From contig NZ_JAGDYP010000003.1 in assembly GCF_017565765.1 (NCBI RefSeq), forward strand, positions 271,985 through 335,984: a DNA stretch of 64,000 bases, read 5' to 3'. The notes beneath the pieces are model-generated. The model was not told the DNA's origin. It did not search any database and saw only the letters and a program-made list of their open reading frames with translations. The DNA is from Capnocytophaga bilenii. Its GTDB lineage: Bacteria > Bacteroidota > Bacteroidia > Flavobacteriales > Flavobacteriaceae. The translations under genes and the position numbers were made by a program. Positions 7,264 to 16,206 of the stretch are shown here, piece after piece. The first letter of the stretch is position 1; each line of letters begins with the position of its first letter.

Positions 7264-8106
7264 ATGAAAATATTAGTAACAGGAGGAGCAGGCTTTGTGG
7301 GCTCAAACCTTTGTGAAGCCTTAGCAAAAAACACTAATAATGAAGTATATTCGTTAGATAACTATTTTACAGGTAGCCGAGAAAACCACGTAGAGGGGGT
7401 TACTTATATAGAAGGTAGTACCGAACATATTTTTGAATTGATAGATTTTGTTCCAGATCTTGTGTATCACTTAGGTGAGTACTCACGTGTAGAACAAAGT
7501 TTTGATGATATAGATAAAGTACTTTTATTTAACAAAATAGGTACACTAAAAGTATTAGAGTTCTGTCGCAAACGCCACTGCAAGATAATATATGCAGGCA
7601 GCAGTACTAAATTTGGTGATGGGGGATTGGGCAAAGACCAAAGTCCCTATGCGTGGAGTAAATCATCCAATACCGAGCTAGTGAAAAACTATGGAACTTG
7701 GTATGGTTTGGAGTATGCTATAGTCTATTTTTATAATGTATATGGCAAGCGAGAGATACGTACAGGTAAATATGCAACCCTTATAGCGCTTTTTACTGAA
7801 AAAATGAAGAAAGGCGAACCACTTACAGTAGTAAGTCCGGGTACGCAGCAGCGCAACTTTACCCATATAGATGATATCGTAGCAGGGCTACTCATCGTTG
7901 GCGAAAAAGGTAAAGGCGATGGTTATGGTATAGGAAGCCCCGAAACTTATTCAATTTTAGAAATAGCAAAACTATTTGGTGGAAAAATAGAAATGTTACC
8001 AGAGCGCAAAGGCAATCGTATGACCGCCGAAGTGGTTACCCAAAAAACAGAAGAGCTTGGCTGGAAAGCTCAAAAGCATATAAAGAAATTTATAGCAAGT
8101 TTGTAA
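7264..8106 (+). CDS. NAD-dependent epimerase/dehydratase (extended SDR)
   Basis: 280 residues, somewhat short for an extended SDR (usually 310-340). The Rossmann motif GGAGFVG is at 7-13 and the catalytic pair is Tyr129-x3-Lys133 (SPYAWSKSS). The family acts on nucleotide sugars (C4 epimerisation or 4,6-dehydration); the exact substrate cannot be read from sequence. It lies between ugd and the UDP-GlcA epimerase, on the same strand, and still has the GC content of the left flank. Confidence 0.85.
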   Translation: MKILVTGGAGFVGSNLCEALAKNTNNEVYSLDNYFTGSRENHVEGVTYIEGSTEHIFELIDFVPDLVYHLGEYSRVEQSFDDIDKVLLFNKIGTLKVLEFCRKRHCKIIYAGSSTKFGDGGLGKDQSPYAWSKSSNTELVKNYGTWYGLEYAIVYFYNVYGKREIRTGKYATLIALFTEKMKKGEPLTVVSPGTQQRNFTHIDDIVAGLLIVGEKGKGDGYGIGSPETYSILEIAKLFGGKIEMLPERKGNRMTAEVVTQKTEELGWKAQKHIKKFIASL

Positions 8107-8154
8107 AATAATAAAATAATAAATTAAAAATAACTGCCATTGCGGTTCTCATAG

Positions 8155-9171
8155 GTGAAAATACTAGTAACAGGAGCAGCAGGCTTTATAGGAGCCTTTG
8201 TTTGTAAATCTTTAGTAGAAAATGGACATCAAGTTGTAGGAATTGATAATCTTAATACTTATTATGATGTAAATCTGAAATATGGAAGATTAGCATTTTT
8301 AGGTATTGAAAAAGATAAATGTGTTATAAATAAGCTTGTAAACAGCAAGTTATACCCTACATTTCAATTTGCAAAAATGGATATTACCGATAAGCAAACT
8401 TTGGCATCATTGGTTAAAGAGCAACAATTTGAGGTAATATGTAATTTAGCGGCACAAGCAGGTGTAAGGTACTCTATTGAAAATCCAGATTCATATATAC
8501 AATCTAATATATTGGGTTTTACTAATATATTGGAGTGTTGTCGTCATTTTTCAGTAAAACATTTGGTATATGCAAGTAGTTCAAGTGTATATGGAATGAA
8601 TGCTAAGATTCCTTTTTCTGAAAAGGATCAAGTTGATGCCCCAGTAAGCCTATATGCTGCTACTAAAAAAAGCAATGAATTGATGGCACATACTTATACT
8701 CATCTTTATAAGTTTGCAAGTACTGGATTGCGTTTTTTTACTGTTTATGGTCCTTGGGGGCGTCCTGATATGTCACCTATTTTATTTGCCAATGCCATCG
8801 CACAAGAAGAAGCTATAAAAGTGTTCAATAACGGCGATATGGAACGCGATTTTACTTATATTAATGATATTGTAAAAGGTGTGGTAACTATTATAGAAAA
8901 ACCTATTACAGATTTTAGGTCTCTGTACAAAATATATAATATAGGAAATAATAATTCTGTAAAGTTAATGGACTTTATAGCTACTATTGAAAAATATATG
9001 GGTAAGAAAGCTAAAAAAGAGATGTATCCTATGCAAATGGGAGATGTAAAACGTACTTGGGCTGATGTAAGTGAATTAATAAAAGACTATAACTATAAAC
9101 CTTCAACAAGTATAGAAGAGGGTATAAAACAGTTTATAACTTGGTATAAAGAGTATTATAAAATTAATTAA
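8155..9171 (+). CDS. UDP-glucuronate 4-epimerase-like SDR
   Basis: 338 residues starting at GTG 8155 (no in-frame ATG nearby and the Rossmann motif GAAGFIG sits at residues 7-13 from this start). The sequence DNLNTYYDVNLK after the second strand is typical of UDP-GlcA 4-epimerases, and the catalytic motif is Tyr167-x3-Lys171 (YAATK). It would turn UDP-GlcA from Ugd into UDP-GalA. From this gene onwards the DNA becomes markedly AT-rich, so it may mark the left border of an acquired block. The next gene starts one base after its stop. Confidence 0.88.
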   Translation: MKILVTGAAGFIGAFVCKSLVENGHQVVGIDNLNTYYDVNLKYGRLAFLGIEKDKCVINKLVNSKLYPTFQFAKMDITDKQTLASLVKEQQFEVICNLAAQAGVRYSIENPDSYIQSNILGFTNILECCRHFSVKHLVYASSSSVYGMNAKIPFSEKDQVDAPVSLYAATKKSNELMAHTYTHLYKFASTGLRFFTVYGPWGRPDMSPILFANAIAQEEAIKVFNNGDMERDFTYINDIVKGVVTIIEKPITDFRSLYKIYNIGNNNSVKLMDFIATIEKYMGKKAKKEMYPMQMGDVKRTWADVSELIKDYNYKPSTSIEEGIKQFITWYKEYYKIN

Positions 9172-9172
9172 T

Positions 9173-10255
9173 ATGAAGAAGTGTCTTTTTCTTGATTATC
9201 AAAAATCTGATAAAGCAGCAGAAAATCGTTTAAGTTTAGTTATGCAAGGCTTTAAAGAAAATAATTTTTCCGTAGATTATATTTATATAGTAAAAAATAA
9301 ATATATATATATATATGATATACTAAAACAAATAATTAGGTATTTTAGATTATTATCTAAGATGGATAAAGGAGATATTCTTTATGTTTATGGTGAAATT
9401 CATTTACCTTTTTTACTGCTTTATGCAAAAAGAAAAGGAGTTAGAATTTTTACCGAAAGAACAGAATACCCATTTGAAATTATTTTTCCTGAGAAAGTAA
9501 GTTATAAGACAAAAACACTAAGTTACCTCTATAGGAAAAGTTTAAAAAAAATGGATTTATTTATCGTTGGAACTTATGCTTTAAAAGAATATTATCAAAG
9601 ATTTGCAGCAGAGGAAACTCAGTTTTTAGTAATACCATTCTTAATTGATTTAACTAAATTTCAAGATGGTATAAATATAAAAAAAGAGAACATTATTACT
9701 TATTGTGGTTATATGGGGAGTAATAATAAGGATGGAGTAGAAAACATTATAGATGTATTTTGTAAAAGTGAGTATGCATATAAAAACTTTAATCTGATTT
9801 TAATAGGGGATGCAGCTCCAGATGAATTTCAAAAGTTAAAAGAAATTGTAGCACAAAGAGATAGTAATAAAAAGATTATTTTTACAGGAAGACTAAAAGA
9901 GCATCAAGAAGTAATAAACTATCTAATGAAATCAAAACTACATATTTTAGCTAAGCCTAATACTAAAAGAAATAAAGGTGCTTTTCCTTCTAAGATAGCA
10001 GAATATTTAGCAACATCTACACCTTCTATTGTGACAAATGTAGGAGATGTCTCTATTTATCTAAGAGATAATGAGAGTATTTTTTTAGTGGAACCAGATG
10101 ATAATATGAAATTTTCTGAAAGACTAACTGATGTTTTAAAAAACAAAGAGCTTATGAGTAAAGTTGGTAAGAAAGGTAGAGAGGTTGTAGAGGAATATAC
10201 TCCTAAAAAACAAATAAAAAAAATATTAGAATTTGCTAATTTTGAAAAACAATAA
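9173..10255 (+). CDS. GT4-type glycosyltransferase
   Basis: A 360-residue GT-B protein. The C-terminal half carries family marks: IITYCGYMGSNNKDGVENII, LILIGDAAPDE, IIFTGRLKEHQEVINYL, then a donor-binding segment GAFPSKIAEYLATSTPSIVT. No signal peptide or clear membrane segment, so it works on the cytoplasmic face. Donor and acceptor are unknown. A run of eight AT dinucleotides (9301-9316) lies in its coding sequence. It overlaps the flippase gene by 23 bases. Confidence 0.85.
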   Translation: MKKCLFLDYQKSDKAAENRLSLVMQGFKENNFSVDYIYIVKNKYIYIYDILKQIIRYFRLLSKMDKGDILYVYGEIHLPFLLLYAKRKGVRIFTERTEYPFEIIFPEKVSYKTKTLSYLYRKSLKKMDLFIVGTYALKEYYQRFAAEETQFLVIPFLIDLTKFQDGINIKKENIITYCGYMGSNNKDGVENIIDVFCKSEYAYKNFNLILIGDAAPDEFQKLKEIVAQRDSNKKIIFTGRLKEHQEVINYLMKSKLHILAKPNTKRNKGAFPSKIAEYLATSTPSIVTNVGDVSIYLRDNESIFLVEPDDNMKFSERLTDVLKNKELMSKVGKKGREVVEEYTPKKQIKKILEFANFEKQ

Positions 10256-11648
10256 TTTTATAAAATCTTTTTTGATATATGGATTAACATCAGGAATTAG
10301 TCGATTTGTATCTTTATTGTTAATTCCTTTATATGTCAGGATTTTTTCTACTTCAGAAAATGGAGTAATAGATATGATTCAAACTATAATCCAAGCATCA
10401 ATGATTTTTGGATTATTGCAATTGGAGTCATCACTCCAGCGTTATTATTATGAATTAGATAATAGAAATAGAAAGATAATGATTTCAACGATTATTATTT
10501 TTGTATTTGTTTTATCATTGTTAATATCTATTTCATTGTGTTTATCAGCAGATAATATTTCAACCTATTTTTTTAAAACAGATCTTTATTCAGTAGAAAT
10601 TTGTATTGCTGCTATGATAATACCACTTATTAATATTAGTATTTTAAACTTTATTATTTTACGTTATAAGAAAAGATCTATTGTTTTTTCAGTAATAACA
10701 TTTATACAAGTGCTATTAACTTCATCTTTAATAATTCTTTTTTCTCTAAATTTTAAATGGGGTATTAAGAGTGTTTTTATAGGACAATTATTTGGTTATT
10801 TTTTTGTTATAGTAGCTCAGTTTGTATATATAAAAAATGATGTTGGGTTTATTTTTAATAAAGAAGCATTAAAAAAATATTTAAAATTTTCTCTGCCGGA
10901 GCTCCCAGCTCGGATAGGAAGTGAAAGTGTTAGTAGAATGAATCGTTTTATATTAATTACATATCTTTCTACTTCTGCATTGGGTATTTATGCAGTAGCT
11001 GTAAAGTTTGCTTCTTCTATAGAACTAATAAATAGTGCTTTTATTATGTCTTGGAAACCTTATATGTATGAATCGCTGAAAACTGATAATTATAAAACAA
11101 AATTCTTACAAATATACAAAACAACTCTATATTTTTCTTTTTTTATTATAATATCTCTATCATTATACTCACCAGAAATAATTTCTTTGTTTACTACACG
11201 AGAATATTATGAGGCAAAATTTTTATTACCAGGATTATTTTTATTTAATGGCTTATATATTATTAAAAGTGTAGTTGATATAGGGCCAAGTGTTTCTAAA
11301 AAAATGATATATGTCACTTATATTTATTTTACAGTAGCTATAATAAATATTGTTTTCTTATTTTTAGGAGTCAAAGCTTTTGGATTAAAAGGAGTCGTCT
11401 ACGCATTGATTTTGACAAATTTTATACTTATTATTTTTAGTTGGTACATAACAGAGAGAATACATCCTATTGGATTTGAAATAAAAAAATTCATTATTAA
11501 ATTTCTGTTATTATCATTTATAATATTGATACTAATGAATGTAGAATTGCATTTGGTAATTAGAGTATTTATAAATTTGTTTTTAATGGTGTTTTTTTTA
11601 ATATATGTATTAAAAAATAAAGAATTATGGAGAAAATTGCATTTTTAG
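10233..11648 (+). CDS. Wzx-type oligosaccharide flippase (MOP superfamily)
   Basis: About 471 residues with 12-14 hydrophobic segments over the whole length, beginning FLIYGLTSGISRFVSLLLIPLY as in polysaccharide exporters of the MOP/MATE-like family. It would flip the lipid-linked repeat unit across the inner membrane. No ATG precedes the first membrane segment, so the start must be TTG at 10233 or TTG at 10242; the former is used. The 23-base overlap with the upstream glycosyltransferase and 22-base overlap with the CapA-like gene suggest tight translational coupling. Confidence 0.87.
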   Translation: MLILKNNNFIKSFLIYGLTSGISRFVSLLLIPLYVRIFSTSENGVIDMIQTIIQASMIFGLLQLESSLQRYYYELDNRNRKIMISTIIIFVFVLSLLISISLCLSADNISTYFFKTDLYSVEICIAAMIIPLINISILNFIILRYKKRSIVFSVITFIQVLLTSSLIILFSLNFKWGIKSVFIGQLFGYFFVIVAQFVYIKNDVGFIFNKEALKKYLKFSLPELPARIGSESVSRMNRFILITYLSTSALGIYAVAVKFASSIELINSAFIMSWKPYMYESLKTDNYKTKFLQIYKTTLYFSFFIIISLSLYSPEIISLFTTREYYEAKFLLPGLFLFNGLYIIKSVVDIGPSVSKKMIYVTYIYFTVAIINIVFLFLGVKAFGLKGVVYALILTNFILIIFSWYITERIHPIGFEIKKFIIKFLLLSFIILILMNVELHLVIRVFINLFLMVFFLIYVLKNKELWRKLHF

Positions 11649-12724
11649 GAGATTTTGTTTTAACAAATATTATAAATAATAAGAATAGTTATTTTTTAGA
11701 CTTTATAAAATTTATAGAAGATAAAAAAATTAAAACTATTATAAACTTAGAATCTCCCGCTATAGAAACAAATATGAAGAGAATAAAAGAAAAGATTACT
11801 CTTCATTGTTCAAAAGAGGATTTAGCTTATTTGAAATGTTTTAACCCTTACCTAATTAATTTATCTAACAATCATATTAATGATTACGGGAATGATTCGG
11901 TTGAACTAACTATAAGAACATTAAAAGATAATAATTTAGCTTATTGGGGAGTTGGATATGATCAAGAAAAAGAAAAAAAAATTTTTTTTAAAGATGAGCA
12001 AACAAAAATAATTTATCTGAGTTATTGTTCTCGTACATCAGATTTAACAGGAAGTAGATTGTTTGCTGAAAAAGAATTTATAGGGGGGTGGCAAGAAGAT
12101 ATAAATGAGATAGCATATTTCAGAAAAGAAAATAGTAATTATTTTATTATTGTTAATATTCATTGGGGAATTGAGAATATTAAATATCCAGAAACTGAAA
12201 AATGTTTATTAGCTAGAAAAATTATAGATGCTGGAGCAGACTTGATAATAGGACATCATCCTCATATTATACAACCTTTTGAAATATATAAGGGGAAGTA
12301 CATATTCTACTCTATAGGGAACTTCTATTTTCCAAGTATTATAGAATTTGAACTACAAGGGAAAACGCAATTATTAGAAACTCTTCCTCATCAAAAAAAA
12401 GGAATAGTGCCAATAATAGCTGTAGCAGATGAAAAATTGATAATAGAACAAATTTTATTAGTTGAAAATTTGGAATGTAATCAAAAAATAACTAAAAATT
12501 TTAAACTACAAAAGATTGTAACTAACACATTAATATATAATATTAAAACAAAAAGTTATTATTATATAGGGAAGATTTGTGATTTTATAAGATATAAATT
12601 GAAAATAATAATCACTAATCCTAAATACTTTTTCAAAAATTATTTCAAAAATTATTCTTATGGAAAAGAAATTAGTTATAATACAGGATGGAATGCTTTT
12701 CCCTCAGAGGATAAATGCATTTGA
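11627..12724 (+). CDS. CapA/PgsA-type metallophosphatase-like protein
   Basis: 365 residues with all CapA motifs: GDF at 8-10, NLESP at 40-44, SNNHINDYG at 80-88, IHWGIE at 178-183, GHHPH at 209-213 and SIGNF at 229-233. These are the metal-binding residues of the calcineurin-like CapA fold. CapA is required in poly-gamma-glutamate capsule synthesis; in glycan loci CapA-like proteins are of unclear role. Unlike PgsA it shows no N-terminal membrane anchor, so a cytoplasmic role is possible. A run of nine A and eight T (11973-11989) lies in the frame. It overlaps the ATP-grasp gene by 65 bases. Confidence 0.88.
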   Translation: MEKIAFLGDFVLTNIINNKNSYFLDFIKFIEDKKIKTIINLESPAIETNMKRIKEKITLHCSKEDLAYLKCFNPYLINLSNNHINDYGNDSVELTIRTLKDNNLAYWGVGYDQEKEKKIFFKDEQTKIIYLSYCSRTSDLTGSRLFAEKEFIGGWQEDINEIAYFRKENSNYFIIVNIHWGIENIKYPETEKCLLARKIIDAGADLIIGHHPHIIQPFEIYKGKYIFYSIGNFYFPSIIEFELQGKTQLLETLPHQKKGIVPIIAVADEKLIIEQILLVENLECNQKITKNFKLQKIVTNTLIYNIKTKSYYYIGKICDFIRYKLKIIITNPKYFFKNYFKNYSYGKEISYNTGWNAFPSEDKCI

Positions 12725-13664
12725 ATCTTTAAAGTTAGAGATTATTACACGAGAATTTCTCAAAAATAATTTTCAAATAATCAATACTACTTTTGAAAAG
12801 ATTGTTAATAGAGGGGAACAGATAACAGACAGTTATATTTTTTATGCCAGTTCTCAAATACCTGAAAGAAAGGCTTATATAGATGATGTATTGTATTATT
12901 TAAATATGCCTATTAATAACAATATACTACTTCCTAAATATGAAATTTTTAAGTGTCACGAAAACAAAGGATTTCAGGAACTATATAAAAATATGATAGG
13001 ATTGAAAAGTTTAAATGGCACTTATCATATAGATAAACAAGAAAATAATGAATTTCCTTTTGTATTGAAGCTATTAGAAGGATATGGTAGCAGAAGTGTT
13101 TTTTTAGTAAAAAATAGTATTTCTTTAAAGAAAATATATCATTCTAAAGTGGTATTAAAAAACAAATATCTTTTATTGAAACACTATCTTAGGTCTTTTT
13201 TGGGTAGAAATACAAAAGAGAAAAAAAATTATGAAATACAATTACAAACAAGGAGATATATAACGCAACCTTTTGTACCTAATCTAGAGTATGACTATAA
13301 AGTATTAGTCTTTTTTGAAAAGGTGTATGTTTTAAAACGTTACGTTAAGAAAAATGACTTTAGAGCTAGCGGAAGTGGTTTATGGGAGTTTACTGATGAC
13401 AAAAATGTTCCAAAGGCAGTTTTAGATTTTTCTTACAGCTGTTATGAAAAATTAGATCTTCCCTTTGTTTCCTTAGATATTTGCTCTGATGAGAAACAAT
13501 GTTATTTAATAGAATTTCAGGGAAATCATTTTGGTCCTGTTACACTACTTAACTCAAAAGGATATTTTGACTATAACCAATCTTGGAATTTTATAACAAA
13601 AACATCTGATTTAGAAATAGAAATAGCAAATAGTTTATTGGCATATATTCAAAAAAAGAAATAA
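12660..13664 (+). CDS. ATP-grasp fold protein paired with CapA
   Basis: 334 residues, no close family name recognised. ATP-grasp signs are: FPFVLKLLEGYGSRSVFLV (lysine plus glycine-rich loop, about 138-156), YITQPFVPNLEYDYKVLVF, VYVLKRYVKKNDFRASGSG, and a terminal acidic/asparagine motif YLIEFQGNHFGP. It probably forms an amide or ester bond at ATP expense. ATG 12660 makes a 65-base overlap with capA; a later ATG at 12693 (MLFPQRINAF) is possible. With Ugd and the epimerase making uronic acids, amidation of a uronate carboxylate is an attractive but unproven role. Confidence 0.72.
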   Translation: MEKKLVIIQDGMLFPQRINAFESLKLEIITREFLKNNFQIINTTFEKIVNRGEQITDSYIFYASSQIPERKAYIDDVLYYLNMPINNNILLPKYEIFKCHENKGFQELYKNMIGLKSLNGTYHIDKQENNEFPFVLKLLEGYGSRSVFLVKNSISLKKIYHSKVVLKNKYLLLKHYLRSFLGRNTKEKKNYEIQLQTRRYITQPFVPNLEYDYKVLVFFEKVYVLKRYVKKNDFRASGSGLWEFTDDKNVPKAVLDFSYSCYEKLDLPFVSLDICSDEKQCYLIEFQGNHFGPVTLLNSKGYFDYNQSWNFITKTSDLEIEIANSLLAYIQKKK

Positions 13665-13970
13665 ATCTTTTTATTTATAAATATATTTTCTTTATATTTG
13701 TAAATTACAATTTAGTACAATATTTTTTAATAGACTTTTAAAAGAAATCTTAAACTAGTGATGTCTGTAAAGCCTATTTACTAAATACAAAAGTGAAAAG
13801 AATTGTAAAAGATCTAAGCACATTAAAGGCTGTGTAAAAAACACAATAGCTATTGTTTCTATGGACAAACAGCAGGTGCAACGCTTTTTCTAGAGAGTAA
13901 AATTTGTTTTACAAAAGGCATTTTTTATTGAAGAAAAACAGAATGTAAATTTATAAAATAATAGCTCTAA
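13665..13970. other. Intergenic break inside the glycan locus with hairpins and a -7 box
   Basis: This 306 bp gap interrupts an otherwise gapless run of genes. It contains TATATTTG at 13693-13700 (a -7 box without a clear -33), a perfect 12-bp palindrome CAATAGCTATTG at 13844-13855 preceded by a small TGTGT/ACACA hairpin, and a GTAAAA/TTTTAC hairpin at 13897-13912. Short decayed reading frames are seen but match nothing I recognise. It may be a scar of a lost gene or element. Confidence 0.5.
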
Positions 13971-15011
13971 ATGAAAAAAATATTTATAGCAGGAGACTTT
14001 TCTTATTACATATATGAACGATCTGTCATTGAAAGCCTTTCTAGATTGGGATATAATGATATTCAAGAGTTTCATTTTAAAAAATACTTTTCTAATATTA
14101 TAGGTAAAATAGAAAGACATTTTGTTTTTGTAGGGATTTGTACCTTATTAATGAACTTGTGCTTATGGATAAAAGTTTTTATAAAAAAACCTGATATACT
14201 ATTAGTCTGGCGAGGCACTATGGTGCTACCTATTACTTTGTGGTTGATAAAAAAGACTGTAAGCACAACTTTGGTATCATATAATAATGATGACCCTTTT
14301 TCTGAATTTTATAAAAAAAACTTGCAAAAAGTAAGCTGGAAAAATAGAATGAACCAGCGTAGATTATGGACATATTTTGTAAAAGGATTACCTTTTTTTG
14401 ACCTAAATTTTGTGTATCGACAAAAGAATATAGAGGAATATAAGACAGCTGGCGCTAAGCAAGTAAAGCTATTTATGCCTTACTATATTCCTTCACAATT
14501 ACCACAGCAACCTCAAACAAAAGTATATGATATTATATTCATAGGACACTATGAAAAAGATCACAGAGTAACGTGTATTGATGCTCTTTGCCAAGCAAAT
14601 ATATCTATTGCTGTTTTTGGAGCGGGTTGGGAAAATAAGTTGTCGCATTATAATAAATATATATATCCTATATATGAAAAAGAATACTATGAAACTATTA
14701 GCAAGGCAAAGATATCATTAGTATTTATGTCTAAGCGTAACAACGATGAATATACCCGCCGTTGTTTTGAAATACCAGCTTGTGGAACAATGATGCTTTC
14801 AGAGCGTACCCCTGCCTTGCAACGATTATATAAAGAGAATGATGAAATAGTCTTTTTTGACACTCCTGATGATTTGGTACAAAAAGCGACATATTATTTG
14901 CAAAATAATCGTTATGAAATAGTTGGGAAGAATAGCCAAAACAGAGCTGCACAAAGTGGTTATGATATAGATAGTAGAGTTAAACAATTATTAAATGATA
15001 TTTTCGAATGA
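13971..15011 (+). CDS. CgeB-like glycosyltransferase
   Basis: 346 residues of the GT-B fold. The C-terminal half has VYDIIFIGHYEKDHR, then ISVAVFGAGW-type and the strongly typical stretch YTRRCFEIPACGTMMLSERTP, followed by EIVFFDTPDDLVQKATYYL; these belong to the CgeB/glycosyl-transferases-group-1 subfamily. It has one hydrophobic stretch near residues 50-68 that could touch the membrane. Donor unknown. It overlaps the next glycosyltransferase by 4 bases (ATGA). Confidence 0.83.
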   Translation: MKKIFIAGDFSYYIYERSVIESLSRLGYNDIQEFHFKKYFSNIIGKIERHFVFVGICTLLMNLCLWIKVFIKKPDILLVWRGTMVLPITLWLIKKTVSTTLVSYNNDDPFSEFYKKNLQKVSWKNRMNQRRLWTYFVKGLPFFDLNFVYRQKNIEEYKTAGAKQVKLFMPYYIPSQLPQQPQTKVYDIIFIGHYEKDHRVTCIDALCQANISIAVFGAGWENKLSHYNKYIYPIYEKEYYETISKAKISLVFMSKRNNDEYTRRCFEIPACGTMMLSERTPALQRLYKENDEIVFFDTPDDLVQKATYYLQNNRYEIVGKNSQNRAAQSGYDIDSRVKQLLNDIFE

Positions 15012-16147
15012 AAACATATATTTTTATACAGAACATTATAGCTCCATATAGAGTATCTTTTTTTAATGATCTTTTCACAAAAGGGTTCAATTTTAAAGTA
15101 TTTTATATGAGAGAAAGTGAAATGGGGAGAAGTTGGAGGATTGACTTGAAAAAGCTAAATTATCCTCATTTTATTGATACAAAAGGGTTCTATTTTTTTC
15201 TTAAGAAAATAGGTTTTCATTTTCATTTTAATCCTTTTCTTATTTATAGGCTTTTGAAAGAAAAAGAATCTGAACTTATTCTAGGAGGTTCTTGGAATGA
15301 TATAAATGTAATTACTTTGTGTGTTTTAAAAAGACTAGGAATTACTAAAAAGAGGTTTCATATATGGTCTGAAGCTAATATGAATACACTTGGTGCTAGG
15401 AAAGATAGTTTAATAAAAAGGACTATTAGAAATTTTGTTTTTAATACTATTGATGGCAATTTTATAGTACCAGGGAAAATGGCGGAGCTAACTTTTGAAA
15501 AATGGAATATTAAGCCTAAAAAATTTGTACATCTTCCTAATTTAATTGATGAAAATGTATTTCAGTTAGAAAATAATTATTTAGAAAAACGTAAACAAAA
15601 TCCATTGCCAGTTTTTTTTATACCTATACGCTTAATAGAATCTATAAAAGGAGCACTTAATTTTTTTAATGCTATAGGCATCGAAAATATTAAAAGATCA
15701 ATATTCCTGATAGCAGGGGATGGGGATGATGAAGATTTATATAAAGAGTATATAAAAAATAATGAACTACAAGAAAATATATTTTTGTTAGGATTTCAGA
15801 ATTACCAACAAATAAATAATTTATATAATAAAGCTAATATCTTTTTATTACCTTCATTTTCAGATCCATCTCCATTATCTATTGTAGAGGCTTTGAAAAT
15901 GAAGCTCCCCCTATTAGTGTCTACATATTGTGGAAATCATTATGAGGCACTTAAAGAAGGTATTAATGGATATGGCTTTAATCCACATAATTCTAATGAA
16001 ATTAAGGAAAAATACGAAAAACTAATGTCAGAAAAAGAAATGTTTGATGAATATGGATTAAATAGTTTTCAGATCTATTTGAATAATTTTGATAAAAACA
16101 CAAGAATTGAAAACTTTACACGTCAAATGAGAGAAGATAAATTATAG
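15008..16147 (+). CDS. GT4-type glycosyltransferase
   Basis: 379 residues. It opens with IFIQNIIAPYRVSFFNDLF, a hallmark of a GT4 subgroup in capsule loci, and has the C-terminal donor site IFLLPSFSDPSPLSIVEALKM and STYCGNHYEALKEGINGYGF. The conserved glutamates of the family (EX7E) are present in this region. Cytoplasmic face of the inner membrane. Start ATG overlaps the upstream stop by 4 bases. Confidence 0.88.
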   Translation: MKTYIFIQNIIAPYRVSFFNDLFTKGFNFKVFYMRESEMGRSWRIDLKKLNYPHFIDTKGFYFFLKKIGFHFHFNPFLIYRLLKEKESELILGGSWNDINVITLCVLKRLGITKKRFHIWSEANMNTLGARKDSLIKRTIRNFVFNTIDGNFIVPGKMAELTFEKWNIKPKKFVHLPNLIDENVFQLENNYLEKRKQNPLPVFFIPIRLIESIKGALNFFNAIGIENIKRSIFLIAGDGDDEDLYKEYIKNNELQENIFLLGFQNYQQINNLYNKANIFLLPSFSDPSPLSIVEALKMKLPLLVSTYCGNHYEALKEGINGYGFNPHNSNEIKEKYEKLMSEKEMFDEYGLNSFQIYLNNFDKNTRIENFTRQMREDKL

Positions 16148-16206
16148 TATAGTAGTTGTTAATATAAGTAAAGGATAAGAACAGAACAAGTTGCTAAATA
16201 TATAGA

